In this document: positions 52,548 to 61,430 of the stretch, in pieces
Layout of the letters: every line of letters begins with the position of its first letter
How positions within the stretch are numbered: position 1 is the stretch's first letter
Source of the DNA: Chelatococcus caeni
Lineage (GTDB): Bacteria; Pseudomonadota; Alphaproteobacteria; Rhizobiales; Beijerinckiaceae
DNA length: 64,000 nucleotides
Assembly (NCBI RefSeq): GCF_014196925.1
Contig: NZ_JACIEN010000001.1
Location: forward strand, 124,001-188,000
Direction: 5' to 3'
Notes under the pieces: model-generated
The model's input: the letters and a program-made list of their open reading frames with translations, nothing else
Database searches by the model: none
Told to the model about the DNA's origin: nothing
Made by a program: the position numbers and the translations under genes

Positions 52548-53755
52548 CCATGCTCTCGGCCGATTTCATCGCCCTCGAACAGGCACTCGGCGCCCACAAT
52601 TACAAGCCGCTCGACGTGGTGCTCGCGCGCGGCGAGGGCGTCTGGGTGTGGGACGTGGAGGGGCGGCGCTATCTCGACTGCCTGTCGGCCTATTCCGCCG
52701 TCAACCAGGGGCATTGCCACCCCAGGATCCTCGCCGCCATGGTCGAGCAGGCGAAGAAGCTGACGCTCACCTCCCGCGCCTTCCGCAACGAGCAGCTGGC
52801 GCTGTTCTACGAGGAGGTCGCGACGCTCACCGGCTCGCACAAGGTGCTGCCCATGAACAGCGGCGCCGAGGCGGTGGAGAGCGCCATCAAGGCCGTGCGC
52901 AAGTGGGGCTACGAGGTCAAGGGCGTGCCGGAGGGCCAGGCCGAGATCATCGTCTGCGCCAACAACTTCCACGGCCGCACCATCACCATCGTCGGCTTCT
53001 CGACGGACCCCGACGCGCGCGGCGGCTTCGGCCCCTTCGCGCCGGGCTTCCGCGTCGTGCCCTTCGGCGATGCGGCCGCCTTCGAGGCGGCGATCACGCC
53101 CAACACCGTCGGCTTCCTCGTCGAGCCCATCCAGGGCGAGGCCGGCGTCGTCATCCCGCCGGCCGGCTATTTCAAGCGCGTGCGCGAGCTGTGCACCGCG
53201 CACAACGTCACCCTCATCCTCGACGAGATCCAGACCGGCCTCGGCCGCACGGGCAAGCTGCTGGCCGAGGAGCATGAGGGCATCGAGGCGGACGTCACCC
53301 TCATCGGCAAGGCCCTGTCGGGCGGCTTCTATCCGGTCTCGGCCGTGCTCTCCAATTCCGAGGTGCTCGGGGTGCTGAAGCCCGGTCAGCACGGCTCGAC
53401 CTTCGGCGGCAATCCGCTCGCCTGCGCCGTCGCGCGCGCTGCGCTCAAGGTGCTGACGGAAGAGGGCATGATCGAGAACTCGGCTGTGCAGGGCGCCTAT
53501 TTCCAGCAGGCGCTCGCCGGCCTGCGCAGCAACATCGTGCGCGAAGTGCGCGGGCGCGGCCTCATGATCGCCGTCGAGCTCCATCCGGAAGCCGGCGGCG
53601 CCCGCCGCTACTGCGAGGCCCTGCAGGCACGCGGCGTCCTCGCCAAGGACACGCACGGCGACACCATCCGCCTCGCCCCGCCGCTCGTCATCGGTCGCGA
53701 GGAGATCGACTGGGCGATGGAGCAGATAGAGCCGGTGCTCACCGGCGCGGTGTGA
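52544..53755 (+). CDS. rocD: Ornithine aminotransferase
   Basis: The 403-residue class III aminotransferase converts ornithine to glutamate semialdehyde. It has [20 protein letters not shown] at the N-terminus, [54 protein letters not shown] and the PLP lysine Lys256 in [12 protein letters not shown]. Length and motifs fit RocD rather than acetylornithine aminotransferase. Translation is coupled to arginase. Confidence 0.95.
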   Translation: MTMLSADFIALEQALGAHNYKPLDVVLARGEGVWVWDVEGRRYLDCLSAYSAVNQGHCHPRILAAMVEQAKKLTLTSRAFRNEQLALFYEEVATLTGSHKVLPMNSGAEAVESAIKAVRKWGYEVKGVPEGQAEIIVCANNFHGRTITIVGFSTDPDARGGFGPFAPGFRVVPFGDAAAFEAAITPNTVGFLVEPIQGEAGVVIPPAGYFKRVRELCTAHNVTLILDEIQTGLGRTGKLLAEEHEGIEADVTLIGKALSGGFYPVSAVLSNSEVLGVLKPGQHGSTFGGNPLACAVARAALKVLTEEGMIENSAVQGAYFQQALAGLRSNIVREVRGRGLMIAVELHPEAGGARRYCEALQARGVLAKDTHGDTIRLAPPLVIGREEIDWAMEQIEPVLTGAV

Positions 53756-53783
53756 GGGGAGGGCGCGTCGCGGCGCCCTCGTG

Positions 53784-53828
53784 CCCCGGATGCGCTGCAG
53801 CATGAAATGCTGCGGTGCTGATCCGGGG
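53784..53828. repeat. Nested palindrome, dispersed intergenic repeat type
   Basis: CCCCGGAT (53784-53791) pairs with ATCCGGGG (53821-53828), and inside it GCAGCAT (53797-53803) pairs with ATGCTGC (53807-53813). The style resembles short palindromic repeats scattered in Rhizobiales genomes. It may also end the rocFD transcript. The whole gap 53756-54014 has no gene. Confidence 0.5.
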
Positions 53829-54014
53829 CCCATTCGCCGCGGGATATACGGCGCCTTCGGCGAGTCCTCACGCCGGTTCCCGGGTCGCATTCCGCTCGCG
53901 CTGCATGCGCCCGGGAAGCGAGGTCGTGTGTAAAGGCAGGGGCCGACGGTGGTTGCCGCCCGCCGCCGTTTCCGCAAAAGATCGCGTGAGCGTCAACCGG
54001 GATTCGATCTGACC

Positions 54015-54950
54015 ATGCAGATGTTCGATGCCGCCGCGGTCCGTGCCGCCCTGCCGTGGCCGGGCCTCATCGCCGCCCTCGAGGAGATGTTCGCCAGAGG
54101 CGCCGACGTGCCCCAGCGCCAGAGCCTCACCATCGCGAACCCGAAGGGTGACGACGGTACGCTGCTCCTGATGCCGGCCTGGATCGGCGGCGACAGCATC
54201 GGCGTCAAGGCCGTCACCTTCTTCCCGGGCAATACGGCCCTCGGCCTCGCCACCATCAACGCCGCCTACCTCCTCTTCGACGGCGCCGACGGGCGCCTCA
54301 AGGGCGTCTACGAGGGCGATGAACTCACTGTCCGCCGCACCGCCGCCGCCTCGGCGGTCGCGGCCAAGCGCCTTGCGCGCGCCGATGCGCAGCACCTCCT
54401 CGTCGTCGGCACCGGGCAGCTCTCGGCCAACATGGCGGCGGCCCATGCGAGCGTGCGCGCCTTCACCCGCATCGAGATCTATGGCCGTAGCCCCGACAAG
54501 GCGGCTCAGGTCGTCGCGGCCCTCGCGGAGGAGGGGCTGACGGCGCAGGTCTGCGAGGAACTCGCTGCAAGCGCCGCGGCGGCGGACGTCATCTCCTGCT
54601 GCACGAGCGCGACCGAGCCGGTCGTCGGGGGCGCATGGCTCAAGCCCGGCGCCCATCTCGACCTCGTCGGCGCCTTCAAGGGCGACATGCGCGAGGCTGA
54701 CGACGAGGCGGTGCGGCGGGCGAGCCTGTTCGTCGACCTGCGCCCCGGCGCCATCCTCGCCGGCGATCTCGCCCAGCCGCTGGCGGCCGGCATCATCGCC
54801 GAGAGCGACATCCGCGCCGACCTGAAGGAACTCGTCACCGGCGCCCATCCGGGCCGCACCGGCGAGGACGAGATCACCCTCTTCAAGTCTGTCGGCTATG
54901 CGCTGGAGGATCTCGCGGCCGCCCGCCTCATCGCGGGGCAGGCCGGCTGA
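54015..54950 (+). CDS. Ornithine cyclodeaminase-family protein
   Basis: The 311-residue protein is an OCD/mu-crystallin homologue: LLLMPAWIGGDSIGVKAVTFFPGN, GDELTVRRTAAASAVAAKRLAR, the NAD(H)-binding LLVVGTGQLSANMAAAH and DLVGAFKGDMREADD. True enzymes convert ornithine to proline and ammonia; other members are ketimine or amino-acid dehydrogenase-like. Its place after arginase and ornithine aminotransferase supports an ornithine role. It has its own 260-base upstream gap. Confidence 0.85.
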   Translation: MQMFDAAAVRAALPWPGLIAALEEMFARGADVPQRQSLTIANPKGDDGTLLLMPAWIGGDSIGVKAVTFFPGNTALGLATINAAYLLFDGADGRLKGVYEGDELTVRRTAAASAVAAKRLARADAQHLLVVGTGQLSANMAAAHASVRAFTRIEIYGRSPDKAAQVVAALAEEGLTAQVCEELAASAAAADVISCCTSATEPVVGGAWLKPGAHLDLVGAFKGDMREADDEAVRRASLFVDLRPGAILAGDLAQPLAAGIIAESDIRADLKELVTGAHPGRTGEDEITLFKSVGYALEDLAAARLIAGQAG

Positions 54951-55006
54951 TCACCACGTCCGCCGGCCCTTGACGACCGGCGACCCATGTCCCACCTCTT
55001 GCGCCG

Positions 55007-55064
55007 TGGGGACGACCCCATCCCGGCCGCAGGCCGGGCCTTGTCCTGGCCGGGACGACCCTGC
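55007..55064 (+). ncRNA. Guanidine-II (mini-ykkC) riboswitch
   Basis: Two short hairpins with ACGA loops lie 28 bases apart: TGGGG-ACGA-CCCCA (55007-55020) and GGG-ACGA-CCC (55052-55061, with partly paired flanks 55049-55064). Paired ACGR-loop hairpins define the mini-ykkC motif, which binds guanidinium and typically precedes SugE/Gdx exporter genes. The next gene, 60 bases downstream, is exactly such an exporter. The linker itself can form a CCCGGCC/GGCCGGG hairpin. No terminator is visible, so control of translation is more likely. Confidence 0.82.
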
Positions 55065-55123
55065 CGCAGCACCGCCCCGATTGCGTTCAGCGCCGGGCGG
55101 GCACAACGACAGGATCATGCGTC

Positions 55124-55447
55124 ATGGCTTGGGCGTATCTCTTTCTCGCGGGGCTGTTCGAAGTCGGCTGGGCCGTCGGCCTCAAGTTCACCGAGGGCTT
55201 CAGCCGGCCGTTGCCGACGGCGCTCACCGTCGCCTCGATGATCGTGAGCCTCGGCCTCCTCGGCCTTGCCCTCAAGAACCTGCCCCTCGGCACGGCCTAT
55301 GCGATCTGGACCGGCGTCGGCACGGTCGGCACGGTGATGCTGGGCATCATGCTGTTCGGCGAGGCCGCCGACGCGCTCAGGCTCGCCTGCATCGGCCTCA
55401 TCGTCGCCGGCATCGTCGGGCTGAAGCTCGTCACGCCGGCGGCCTGA
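55124..55447 (+). CDS. sugE: SMR-family guanidinium exporter (SugE/Gdx)
   Basis: The 107-residue protein has four helices and the SugE/Gdx subtype motifs: AGLFEVGWAVGLKFTEGF with the central Glu in helix 1, and GTAYAIWTGVGTVGTVMLGIMLFGE. Gdx proteins export guanidinium in exchange for protons and work as dual-topology dimers. A guanidine-II riboswitch lies just upstream, which supports this subtype over drug exporters. It has an ACAGGA site. It follows the arginine degradation genes. Confidence 0.93.
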   Translation: MAWAYLFLAGLFEVGWAVGLKFTEGFSRPLPTALTVASMIVSLGLLGLALKNLPLGTAYAIWTGVGTVGTVMLGIMLFGEAADALRLACIGLIVAGIVGLKLVTPAA

Positions 55448-55481
55448 CCTGGGTTAGGGGCGGGGAAGTGCAACCGCTCTC

Positions 55482-55569
55482 GTCATGGCCGGGCTCGTCC
55501 CGGCCAGCCACGCCGTCGACGTCGCGCAGCCTTTAAGGGCGTGGATGCCGCGACGAGCGCGGGCATGAC
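55482..55569. repeat. Long imperfect inverted repeat
   Basis: The arms at about 55482-55514 and 55537-55569 begin and end with GTCATG and CATGAC and are largely complementary over 33 bases, with several mismatches. The GGCCGGGCTCGTCCCGGCC-type core resembles dispersed intergenic repeats of Rhizobiales. It separates the convergent sugE and lutC genes and may terminate both. Confidence 0.55.
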
Positions 55570-55614
55570 GTGTGACAAAAGAGCCGCCGGTATCGCGTCC
55601 GAGCACCTCCTCCT

Positions 55615-56319
55615 TCATCCCTCCACGACCACGATATGCACGCGTCGCGGGCCGTGGGCGCCGAGCAGCAGCGTCTGCTCGATGTCGCCTGAGCGGGACG
55701 GGCCCGTCACGAAGTTCACCGTGCGCGGCATCTGCCCCTTGCCGTAGGTGAAGCGGATGCGGCCCCACATCTCCTCGTAGTCGCCGGCGAGGTCCTTCGC
55801 ATTGACGACGACGATGTGGTTGTCGGGCAGGAAGTTGATGGTCGTCGGGTTGTCCTCGCCCGAGACGAGGGCGAGCGTCCCCGATTCGGCGATGCCGGCG
55901 AAGGCATGGCTGACGCCGTTGAGGTCGCGCCCGTCGCTCACGCCCCTGGCGATCTCGAGCGCCGTCTCGCCCCACGGCATGCCGGCGAGGCGCGCGTCCG
56001 CGCCCATGCGCACGGTGGCCGGCAGGTTGTGGCGGCGCAGGTAGTCGGCGACCGCCGCCGGCACTTCGTCCGCCGAAGCGACCGTGGCGACGCTCGCCTG
56101 CGCCCGCTCGGCCTCAGTCTTGAAGAGGGCGACGCGCTCGGCGCCGGTCACCTGGCCACGGCCGGGGATGAGCCCCTTGGGCGCGCGCTCGATGCGGTCG
56201 TCCACCGCGTCGCGGCGCGGCGCCTCAGTGCCGGTGACGCCGAGCGAGCGGCGGATATTGGCGAAGATCTCGGCGCGGGCGTTGCTCATGGGGGGAACGT
56301 TCTTGGGATTGTCGCTCAT
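55615..56319 (-). CDS. lutC: LutC-like lactate utilisation protein
   Basis: The 234-residue protein belongs to the LutC/YkgG family: GIAESGTLALVSGEDNPTTINFLPDNHIVVV is the diagnostic region, with a preceding GVSHAFAG. It is one of three subunits of the iron-sulfur lactate oxidation complex LutABC. It starts one base after the lutB stop. The start at 56319 was chosen because upstream sequence overlaps lutB. lutA is not adjacent but lies beyond an inserted gene. Confidence 0.92.
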   Translation of the reverse strand: MSDNPKNVPPMSNARAEIFANIRRSLGVTGTEAPRRDAVDDRIERAPKGLIPGRGQVTGAERVALFKTEAERAQASVATVASADEVPAAVADYLRRHNLPATVRMGADARLAGMPWGETALEIARGVSDGRDLNGVSHAFAGIAESGTLALVSGEDNPTTINFLPDNHIVVVNAKDLAGDYEEMWGRIRFTYGKGQMPRTVNFVTGPSRSGDIEQTLLLGAHGPRRVHIVVVEG

Positions 56320-56320
56320 C

Positions 56321-57757
56321 TCAGGCCGCCTTCCGGTTGGCGCGCTCCTTGCGCCAGCGCTCCTGGAAGGAGGCGCCCTGCGGGGCGGGGAAATCGCGAT
56401 AGCGCGTCCAGCCGCCGGCGCCCGGCAGCCAGCGCAGGCGTCCCTTGCCGCCACCGGCCAAGGCGAGCGCGCGCATGGCAAGGCCGGTCGCGAGCCGGTA
56501 GAGCGTCGGCCGGCGGGCGAAGAAGCCCCATACCGACAGGCCCGAGCGGACCGTGGCCGGCGTCAGGTGCCGCTCGAACTCGCGCTCGCGCCAGTGGCGC
56601 ATCATCTTCGGCAGCGGGATGCGCACGGGGCACACGCTCTCGCAGCGGCCGCAGAAGGTGGAGGCATTGGGCAGGTGCCCGGCCTTGTCGACGCCGATGA
56701 GGCTCGGCGTCAGCACGGCGCCCATCGGGCCGGGATAGACCCAGCCGTAGGCGTGCCCGCCGACGGCGTGATAGACCGGGCAATGGTTCATGCAGGCGCC
56801 GCAGCGGATGCAGCGCAGCATGTCCTGGAAATCCGTGCCCAGCATTGCCGAGCGCCCGTTGTCGAGGATGACGACGTGGTATTCGCCCGGCCCGTCCGGG
56901 TCGCCCGGCCGCCGCGGCCCGGTGGAGAAGGTGGTGTAGACCGACATGTCCTGCCCGGTCGCCGAACGGGCGAGCACGCGCAGGATCTGCGAGACGTCCT
57001 CCAGCGTCGGCACCAGCTTCTCGAGCGAGGCGAGCACGATATGCGCCTTGGGCAGGGTCTGCGTCAGGTCGCCGTTGCCCTCGTTGGTGACGATGATCGA
57101 GGTACCGGTCTCCGCGACGAGGAAGTTCGCGCCCGTGATGCCGACGTCGGCGGCGAGGAAGCGCTCGCGCAGCACCTGGCGCGCCTCGCCGAGGAGCGTC
57201 ACCGGCTCGGTGAGGTCGCGGTCCTTGTCGAGCCCCTTGTGCACGCGGCGGAAGTCCGACGCCACCTGCTCCTTGGTGAGGTGCACGGCGGGGGCGATGA
57301 TGTGCGAGGGCGGCTCGTTCCTGAGCTGGATGATGTATTCGCCGAGGTCGGTCTCCACCGGCTCCATGCCGAGGCCCTCGAGATGGGCGTTGAGCCCGAT
57401 CTCCTCGGCGATCATCGACTTGCCCTTGGTGACGGTCTTCGCCTCGAGGCGCCGGCAGATCGCGCCGACGATGTCGCAGGCCTCCTTCGCCGTGCGGGCG
57501 AAATGGACATGCCCGCCGGCCGCGGTCACCGCCTGCTCGTAGCGCTCCAGGTAGAGGTCGAGATGGGCGAGGGTGTGGTTCTTGATGTCCCGCGCCGAAT
57601 CCCGCAACGCCTCGAACTCGGGCAGCCGCTCGGCCGCATGCACGCGCTTGTCGATGAAGCCCTGCCGCACATTGCCCAGGGCCTTCTGCAGCTGCGTGTC
57701 GCCGAGCGCCTGATGGGCGTTTTCCTTGAACTTCGGAGAGGTGGGATGAAGCGTCAT
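56321..57757 (-). CDS. lutB: LutB-like iron-sulfur lactate utilisation protein
   Basis: The 478-residue protein has the LutB domain with GITGANFLVAETGTSIIVTNEGN and two 4Fe-4S motifs, CIRCGACMNHCPVY and CGRCESVCPV, in its C-terminal half. It is the electron-carrying subunit of LutABC, which oxidises L-lactate to pyruvate. The C-terminal DUF3390-like region is present. It is followed by lutC; upstream, instead of lutA, lies a divergent carbonic anhydrase gene. Confidence 0.95.
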   Translation of the reverse strand: MTLHPTSPKFKENAHQALGDTQLQKALGNVRQGFIDKRVHAAERLPEFEALRDSARDIKNHTLAHLDLYLERYEQAVTAAGGHVHFARTAKEACDIVGAICRRLEAKTVTKGKSMIAEEIGLNAHLEGLGMEPVETDLGEYIIQLRNEPPSHIIAPAVHLTKEQVASDFRRVHKGLDKDRDLTEPVTLLGEARQVLRERFLAADVGITGANFLVAETGTSIIVTNEGNGDLTQTLPKAHIVLASLEKLVPTLEDVSQILRVLARSATGQDMSVYTTFSTGPRRPGDPDGPGEYHVVILDNGRSAMLGTDFQDMLRCIRCGACMNHCPVYHAVGGHAYGWVYPGPMGAVLTPSLIGVDKAGHLPNASTFCGRCESVCPVRIPLPKMMRHWREREFERHLTPATVRSGLSVWGFFARRPTLYRLATGLAMRALALAGGGKGRLRWLPGAGGWTRYRDFPAPQGASFQERWRKERANRKAA

Positions 57758-57998
57758 GTCTTTGTCGTCCCTCGGGCGGTCAGCATATCAGGAGGACGGG
57801 TCCCGCGCGTCAAGTGCGACAGGCGAGGCCAATTGCGGTGGGGCAGCGTTTCGCGGGCGCACGCTGCTGTCCTTCCGTGCCCGCCGTGCAAGCAATGGCG
57901 GAGCTTCCTGAAGTAGAGTCCGGCAATATCGATCCGGCTATCGCAGAGAAAGCCGCCCTATCCGAATACGATGCTCGTTGATTATTTGGAGATGTTGC

Positions 57999-58745
57999 AT
58001 GGACCGCCGTTCTTTCATCAAGGGTTTTGCCGGCCTGGCGCTTTGCCCGGTCTGCGCTGGTGCCGCCGCGGCGGGCGAGCCGCATTGGGGGTATGAGGGC
58101 GGCGAAGGGCCGGAATACTGGGGCAAGCTGTCGGAGGAGTTCAGGGCCTGCGCCATCGGCCGCGGCCAATCGCCCATCGATCTCGAGCATCCCCGGCGCG
58201 CCGACCTGCCGAAGCTCGATCCGCGCTATGCTGCCGGCTTCCCGCGCATCGCCAACAACGGCCATACGGTCCAGATCGATGCGGCACCGGGCAACAGGCT
58301 GGTCGTCGGCGAGGATGTCTACGACCTCGTCCAGTTCCACTTCCACCACCCGAGCGAGCACCGCCTGCGCGGCAGGCGCTTTCCGCTGGAATGCCACTTC
58401 GTGCATCGCGGTACGGACGGCGGCCTCGCCGTGCTCGGTGTTCTCCTGGCGCGCGGGCGAGCCAACGGGGCCTTCGAGACGATCCTGGCGCATGCGCCGC
58501 AGCAGGCTGGCGCTTCCTCCGCCCTGACGGGCCTCGATGTCTCGGGCCTTCTGCCGGATGCCGGGCGCTATGTGCGTTATAGCGGCTCGCTCACGACGCC
58601 CCCGTGCAGCGAGGGTGTGGACTGGATCGTGCTTACCACGCCCGTGGAGGTGGCCGAGACGCAGGTCGCCCGCTTCGCGGCGCTCTATCCGAACAACGCC
58701 CGGCCCGTTCAGCCGCGCCATCGCAGGATCCTGCGCGAGACCTGA
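57999..58745 (+). CDS. Alpha-type carbonic anhydrase, Tat-exported
   Basis: The 248-residue enzyme has a twin-arginine signal (DRRSFIKGFAGLALCPVC) and the alpha-class core: GRGQSPIDL, the zinc histidines in VQFHFHHPSEH and ECHFVHRG, and GSLTTPPCSEGVDW. It interconverts carbon dioxide and bicarbonate in the periplasm. A TTGGAG site precedes ATG 57999. It lies on the opposite strand between lutA and lutB, splitting that operon, so it appears inserted there. Confidence 0.92.
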   Translation: MDRRSFIKGFAGLALCPVCAGAAAAGEPHWGYEGGEGPEYWGKLSEEFRACAIGRGQSPIDLEHPRRADLPKLDPRYAAGFPRIANNGHTVQIDAAPGNRLVVGEDVYDLVQFHFHHPSEHRLRGRRFPLECHFVHRGTDGGLAVLGVLLARGRANGAFETILAHAPQQAGASSALTGLDVSGLLPDAGRYVRYSGSLTTPPCSEGVDWIVLTTPVEVAETQVARFAALYPNNARPVQPRHRRILRET

Positions 58746-58840
58746 CGCGCGAGAGAGGCCGAGCGTCTTCCTCGGAACCTTCCGGAAGAGGGACGGGCAA
58801 GGCGTGGGAGCAAAGGTGAAGCGCAGCTTCCGGCGGCAAT

Positions 58841-58878
58841 GGGCAGGTGGGAGGCCGCGCGCGGTCTCCCACCTGCCC
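58841..58878 (+). terminator. Strong hairpin after the carbonic anhydrase gene
   Basis: GGGCAGGTGGGAG (58841-58853) and CTCCCACCTGCCC (58866-58878) pair perfectly and the inner bases extend the stem. It can terminate the carbonic anhydrase and the convergent lutA. The surrounding gap 58746-59091 contains no gene that could be supported. Confidence 0.65.
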
Positions 58879-59091
58879 GGTGGCGGTTTGCCGCTCCCCT
58901 CTTGGAGCTTGTGGCCGACAGCCGGCCGGTCGCTGTCTTTGTCGTTATCGCCCGACCGGTGCGAGATGCGCTCACGCATCACGCCCATCGACCCACAGGA
59001 ATCGAGGGCGGCAGCACGGGACGATGAGGCACCACGGGACGGCATCAGGGGCAATTCGCCTTTAGTCTAATGTGCCGTGGTGTGCCCGGGC

Positions 59092-59898
59092 TCACGCGCT
59101 CCCGCTCCGCCGCGCCGCTGCGGCCGCGATGGGGGCCTCGTCCGTCATGCCCGCGAGCACCTCGGCCACGTGCCGCACCTTCGTCGCCTTGCCCTCGCGG
59201 GCGAGCTTGCCCGCCATGTTCATCAGGCAGCCGAGGTCGCCCGCAAGCAGGGTGTCGGCCTCGGAGGCCGTGATGTTCTCCGCCTTCTTCGTCACGATGG
59301 CGTCGGAGATTTCCCCGTATTTCACGGCGAAGGTGCCGCCGAAACCGCAGCAGACGTCGCTCTCCTGCATCTCGACCAGCTCGAGGCCCGCGACCGTCTT
59401 CAGGAGCTGGCGCGGCTGGCGGGCGACGCCGAGCTCGCGCAGGCCCGAGCAGGAATCGTGATAGGTCACGTGCCCCTCGTAGCGCGCCTCGACGTGCCGG
59501 ACCTTGAGCACGTCGACGAGAAAGCTCGTCAGCTCATGGGTGCGGGCGGCGAGATCGCTGGCCCGCGGAAGCCAGTTGGGGTCGTCGTGGAAGAGCTCGG
59601 GATAGTGCTTCCTGATCATGCCGGCGCACGAGCCCGAGGGCGCCACCACATAGTCGAAGCCGCGGAAGTTCTCGATGACCTGCTCGGCCAGGGCGCGGGT
59701 CGTGCCGCGGTCGCCGGAATTGTAGGCGGGCTGGCCGCAGCAGGTCTGCACCGGCACCTCGACCATGCAGCCGGCATCCTCCAGCAGCTTCACCGCGGCA
59801 AAGCCGACCGAAGGCCGCATGAGATCGACGAGGCAGGTGACGAAGAGGCCGACGCGCGGCCCGGGGCGGGCGACTTCGGGGGCGGCTTCGGCAGTCAC
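59092..59898 (-). CDS. lutA: LutA-like cysteine-rich lactate utilisation protein
   Basis: The 268-residue protein has two CCG-type domains: VQTCCGQPAYNSG with APSGSCAGMI, and SCSGLRELG with ESDVCCGFGGTFAVKY. These cysteine motifs mark LutA/GlcF-type subunits that bind iron-sulfur clusters. It belongs with lutBC but is about 1.3 kb away, beyond the inverted carbonic anhydrase gene, so it probably needs its own terminator and lutBC their own promoter. Confidence 0.93.
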   Translation of the reverse strand: MTAEAAPEVARPGPRVGLFVTCLVDLMRPSVGFAAVKLLEDAGCMVEVPVQTCCGQPAYNSGDRGTTRALAEQVIENFRGFDYVVAPSGSCAGMIRKHYPELFHDDPNWLPRASDLAARTHELTSFLVDVLKVRHVEARYEGHVTYHDSCSGLRELGVARQPRQLLKTVAGLELVEMQESDVCCGFGGTFAVKYGEISDAIVTKKAENITASEADTLLAGDLGCLMNMAGKLAREGKATKVRHVAEVLAGMTDEAPIAAAAARRSGSA

Positions 59899-60097
59899 GG
59901 GCGGATGTCCCTCACGTGCGGTCTCCCGGCGGTTCAGCTTCGAGGCTTTCTAAACGGTTCGAGAACATGACGAACCGTTGCGCCGGTTGCAAGCGGCCTC
60001 GACGCGCGGCACGGCAGCCATCCGGCGGTTGCAGGGCTGCGCGGCGCCGCGCATGCTGGGGCACGGGGCGAGCCGGGATATCTTGGCCGGAGGGGCG

Positions 60098-61366
60098 ATG
60101 CAGGAGCATCCGTTACGGGCGGCGGTTCTGGGCGAGATGCATGCGCGGCCTTTCGTGCCGCTCGCGACGCCGGCGCGGCTCATGCATTTCGCCTTCATGG
60201 CCGATGCGGCGGCATGTCGCGAGGACCGGGAGCGCCTCGGCGCCTTCTGCCTCGCCCGCGGCGTGCCGGGACCGCAGCCGGACACGCGCTTCCATCACGT
60301 GCCCCTGTCCGGCGGCGACCTGCGCTGGGAGCAGCACAGCGAGTTCATCACCTACACGTGGCGCATCGCCTGCGACCACAGGACGCCCTTTGCCGCCGTC
60401 GAGCGGCCGCATGCCCCGATGAGCGGGCTGCCGGCTCCGGGCCCGCTGCTCGTCGCGCTCGACCTGCATCTCCTGCCCGAGGCGGCGGCCCTGTCGCTGG
60501 AGGACATCTTCGACCAGGCCTCGCTCGCCGCCTCCATCATGGACGGCGGGGCGGCGCTGGCGGCGACGGATTTCCGCCCCGACGAGCGCGGCGCCGTGCG
60601 CATCCTCGTGCTCGACCTCGACCTGACCCCCGCCCGCGCCGGCGCGCTGACCCAGCGGCTCATCGAGATCGAGACCTACCGCACGCTCGCCCTCCTCGGC
60701 CTGCCCGAGGCCCAGCGCCTCGCCCCCGGCCTCAGGCAGATGGAGGAGGAGCTTGCCCGCATCACCCGCGCCATGCGCGAGACGGTGGGGGCGACAGCGA
60801 ATTCCGCCCTGCTCGACGAGTTGACGGCGCTCGCCGCCGCCTCGGAGGCCGAGGCGGCCTCGTCGAGCTACCGCTTCGGCGCGAGCCGCGCCTATGACCG
60901 CATCGTGCAGCAGCGGCTCGACGTCATCGGGGAAGAGCCCTACGAGGGCCTGCCGACCTGGGCCGCCTTCCTCGCCCGGCGCCTCGCGCCGGCCATGCGC
61001 ACGGCGAACACGCTCGAGGAGCGCCAGGCCAATCTCTCGCGCAAGCTCGCCCGCGCGGCGACGCTGCTGCGCACCCGCGTCGACGTCGAGATCGAGCAGC
61101 AGAACCGCGACCTCCTCGTCGCCATGAACAACCGCACGCGCCTGCAGCTGCGCCTGCAGCAGACGGTGGAAGGGCTCTCGGTCGCGGCTATCAGCTATTA
61201 CGTCGTCGGCCTTCTCGGCTATCTCGCCAAGGGCGCCAAGGACGCCGGCTTGCCGGTGCCGGACCCCGGCATCGCCACCGCGGCGGCCGTGCCGCTCGCC
61301 GTCCTCGCCGTCTGGCTCGTCGTGCGCCGCATCCGCCGCCGCCATGCGGGGGAGGATCATCCTTGA
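60098..61366 (+). CDS. DUF3422-family membrane-anchored protein
   Basis: The 422-residue protein starts with the family opening HPLRAAVLGEMHARPF, continues with HFAFMADAAACREDRERL and IACDHRTPFAAVERPHAP, has a long helical middle, and ends with two hydrophobic segments (about 360-410) and a basic tail. Function is unknown; it is common in alpha- and betaproteobacteria. The start at 60098 has GGAGGGG upstream. It is divergent from lutA. Confidence 0.88.
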   Translation: MQEHPLRAAVLGEMHARPFVPLATPARLMHFAFMADAAACREDRERLGAFCLARGVPGPQPDTRFHHVPLSGGDLRWEQHSEFITYTWRIACDHRTPFAAVERPHAPMSGLPAPGPLLVALDLHLLPEAAALSLEDIFDQASLAASIMDGGAALAATDFRPDERGAVRILVLDLDLTPARAGALTQRLIEIETYRTLALLGLPEAQRLAPGLRQMEEELARITRAMRETVGATANSALLDELTALAAASEAEAASSSYRFGASRAYDRIVQQRLDVIGEEPYEGLPTWAAFLARRLAPAMRTANTLEERQANLSRKLARAATLLRTRVDVEIEQQNRDLLVAMNNRTRLQLRLQQTVEGLSVAAISYYVVGLLGYLAKGAKDAGLPVPDPGIATAAAVPLAVLAVWLVVRRIRRRHAGEDHP

Positions 61367-61396
61367 TCGATTGCGTTTGGAAGGCCGCGGCTCATT

Positions 61397-61419
61397 CCCC
61401 TCCCCGCAAGGGGGAGGGG
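61397..61419. terminator. Hairpin between convergent DUF3422 and LysR genes
   Basis: CCCCTCCCC (61397-61405) and GGGGAGGGG (61411-61419) form a perfect nine-bp stem with a five-base loop. Similar C-rich/G-rich hairpins recur at 62486 and 62603, so it may be part of a dispersed repeat used as a terminator. Confidence 0.6.
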
Positions 61420-61430
61420 AGAAATGTCGC

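Noticed and set aside
57810-59054. 414-codon minus-strand frame opposite the carbonic anhydrase
   Set aside because: Antisense to a clear enzyme with zinc-site motifs; composition is shadow-like.
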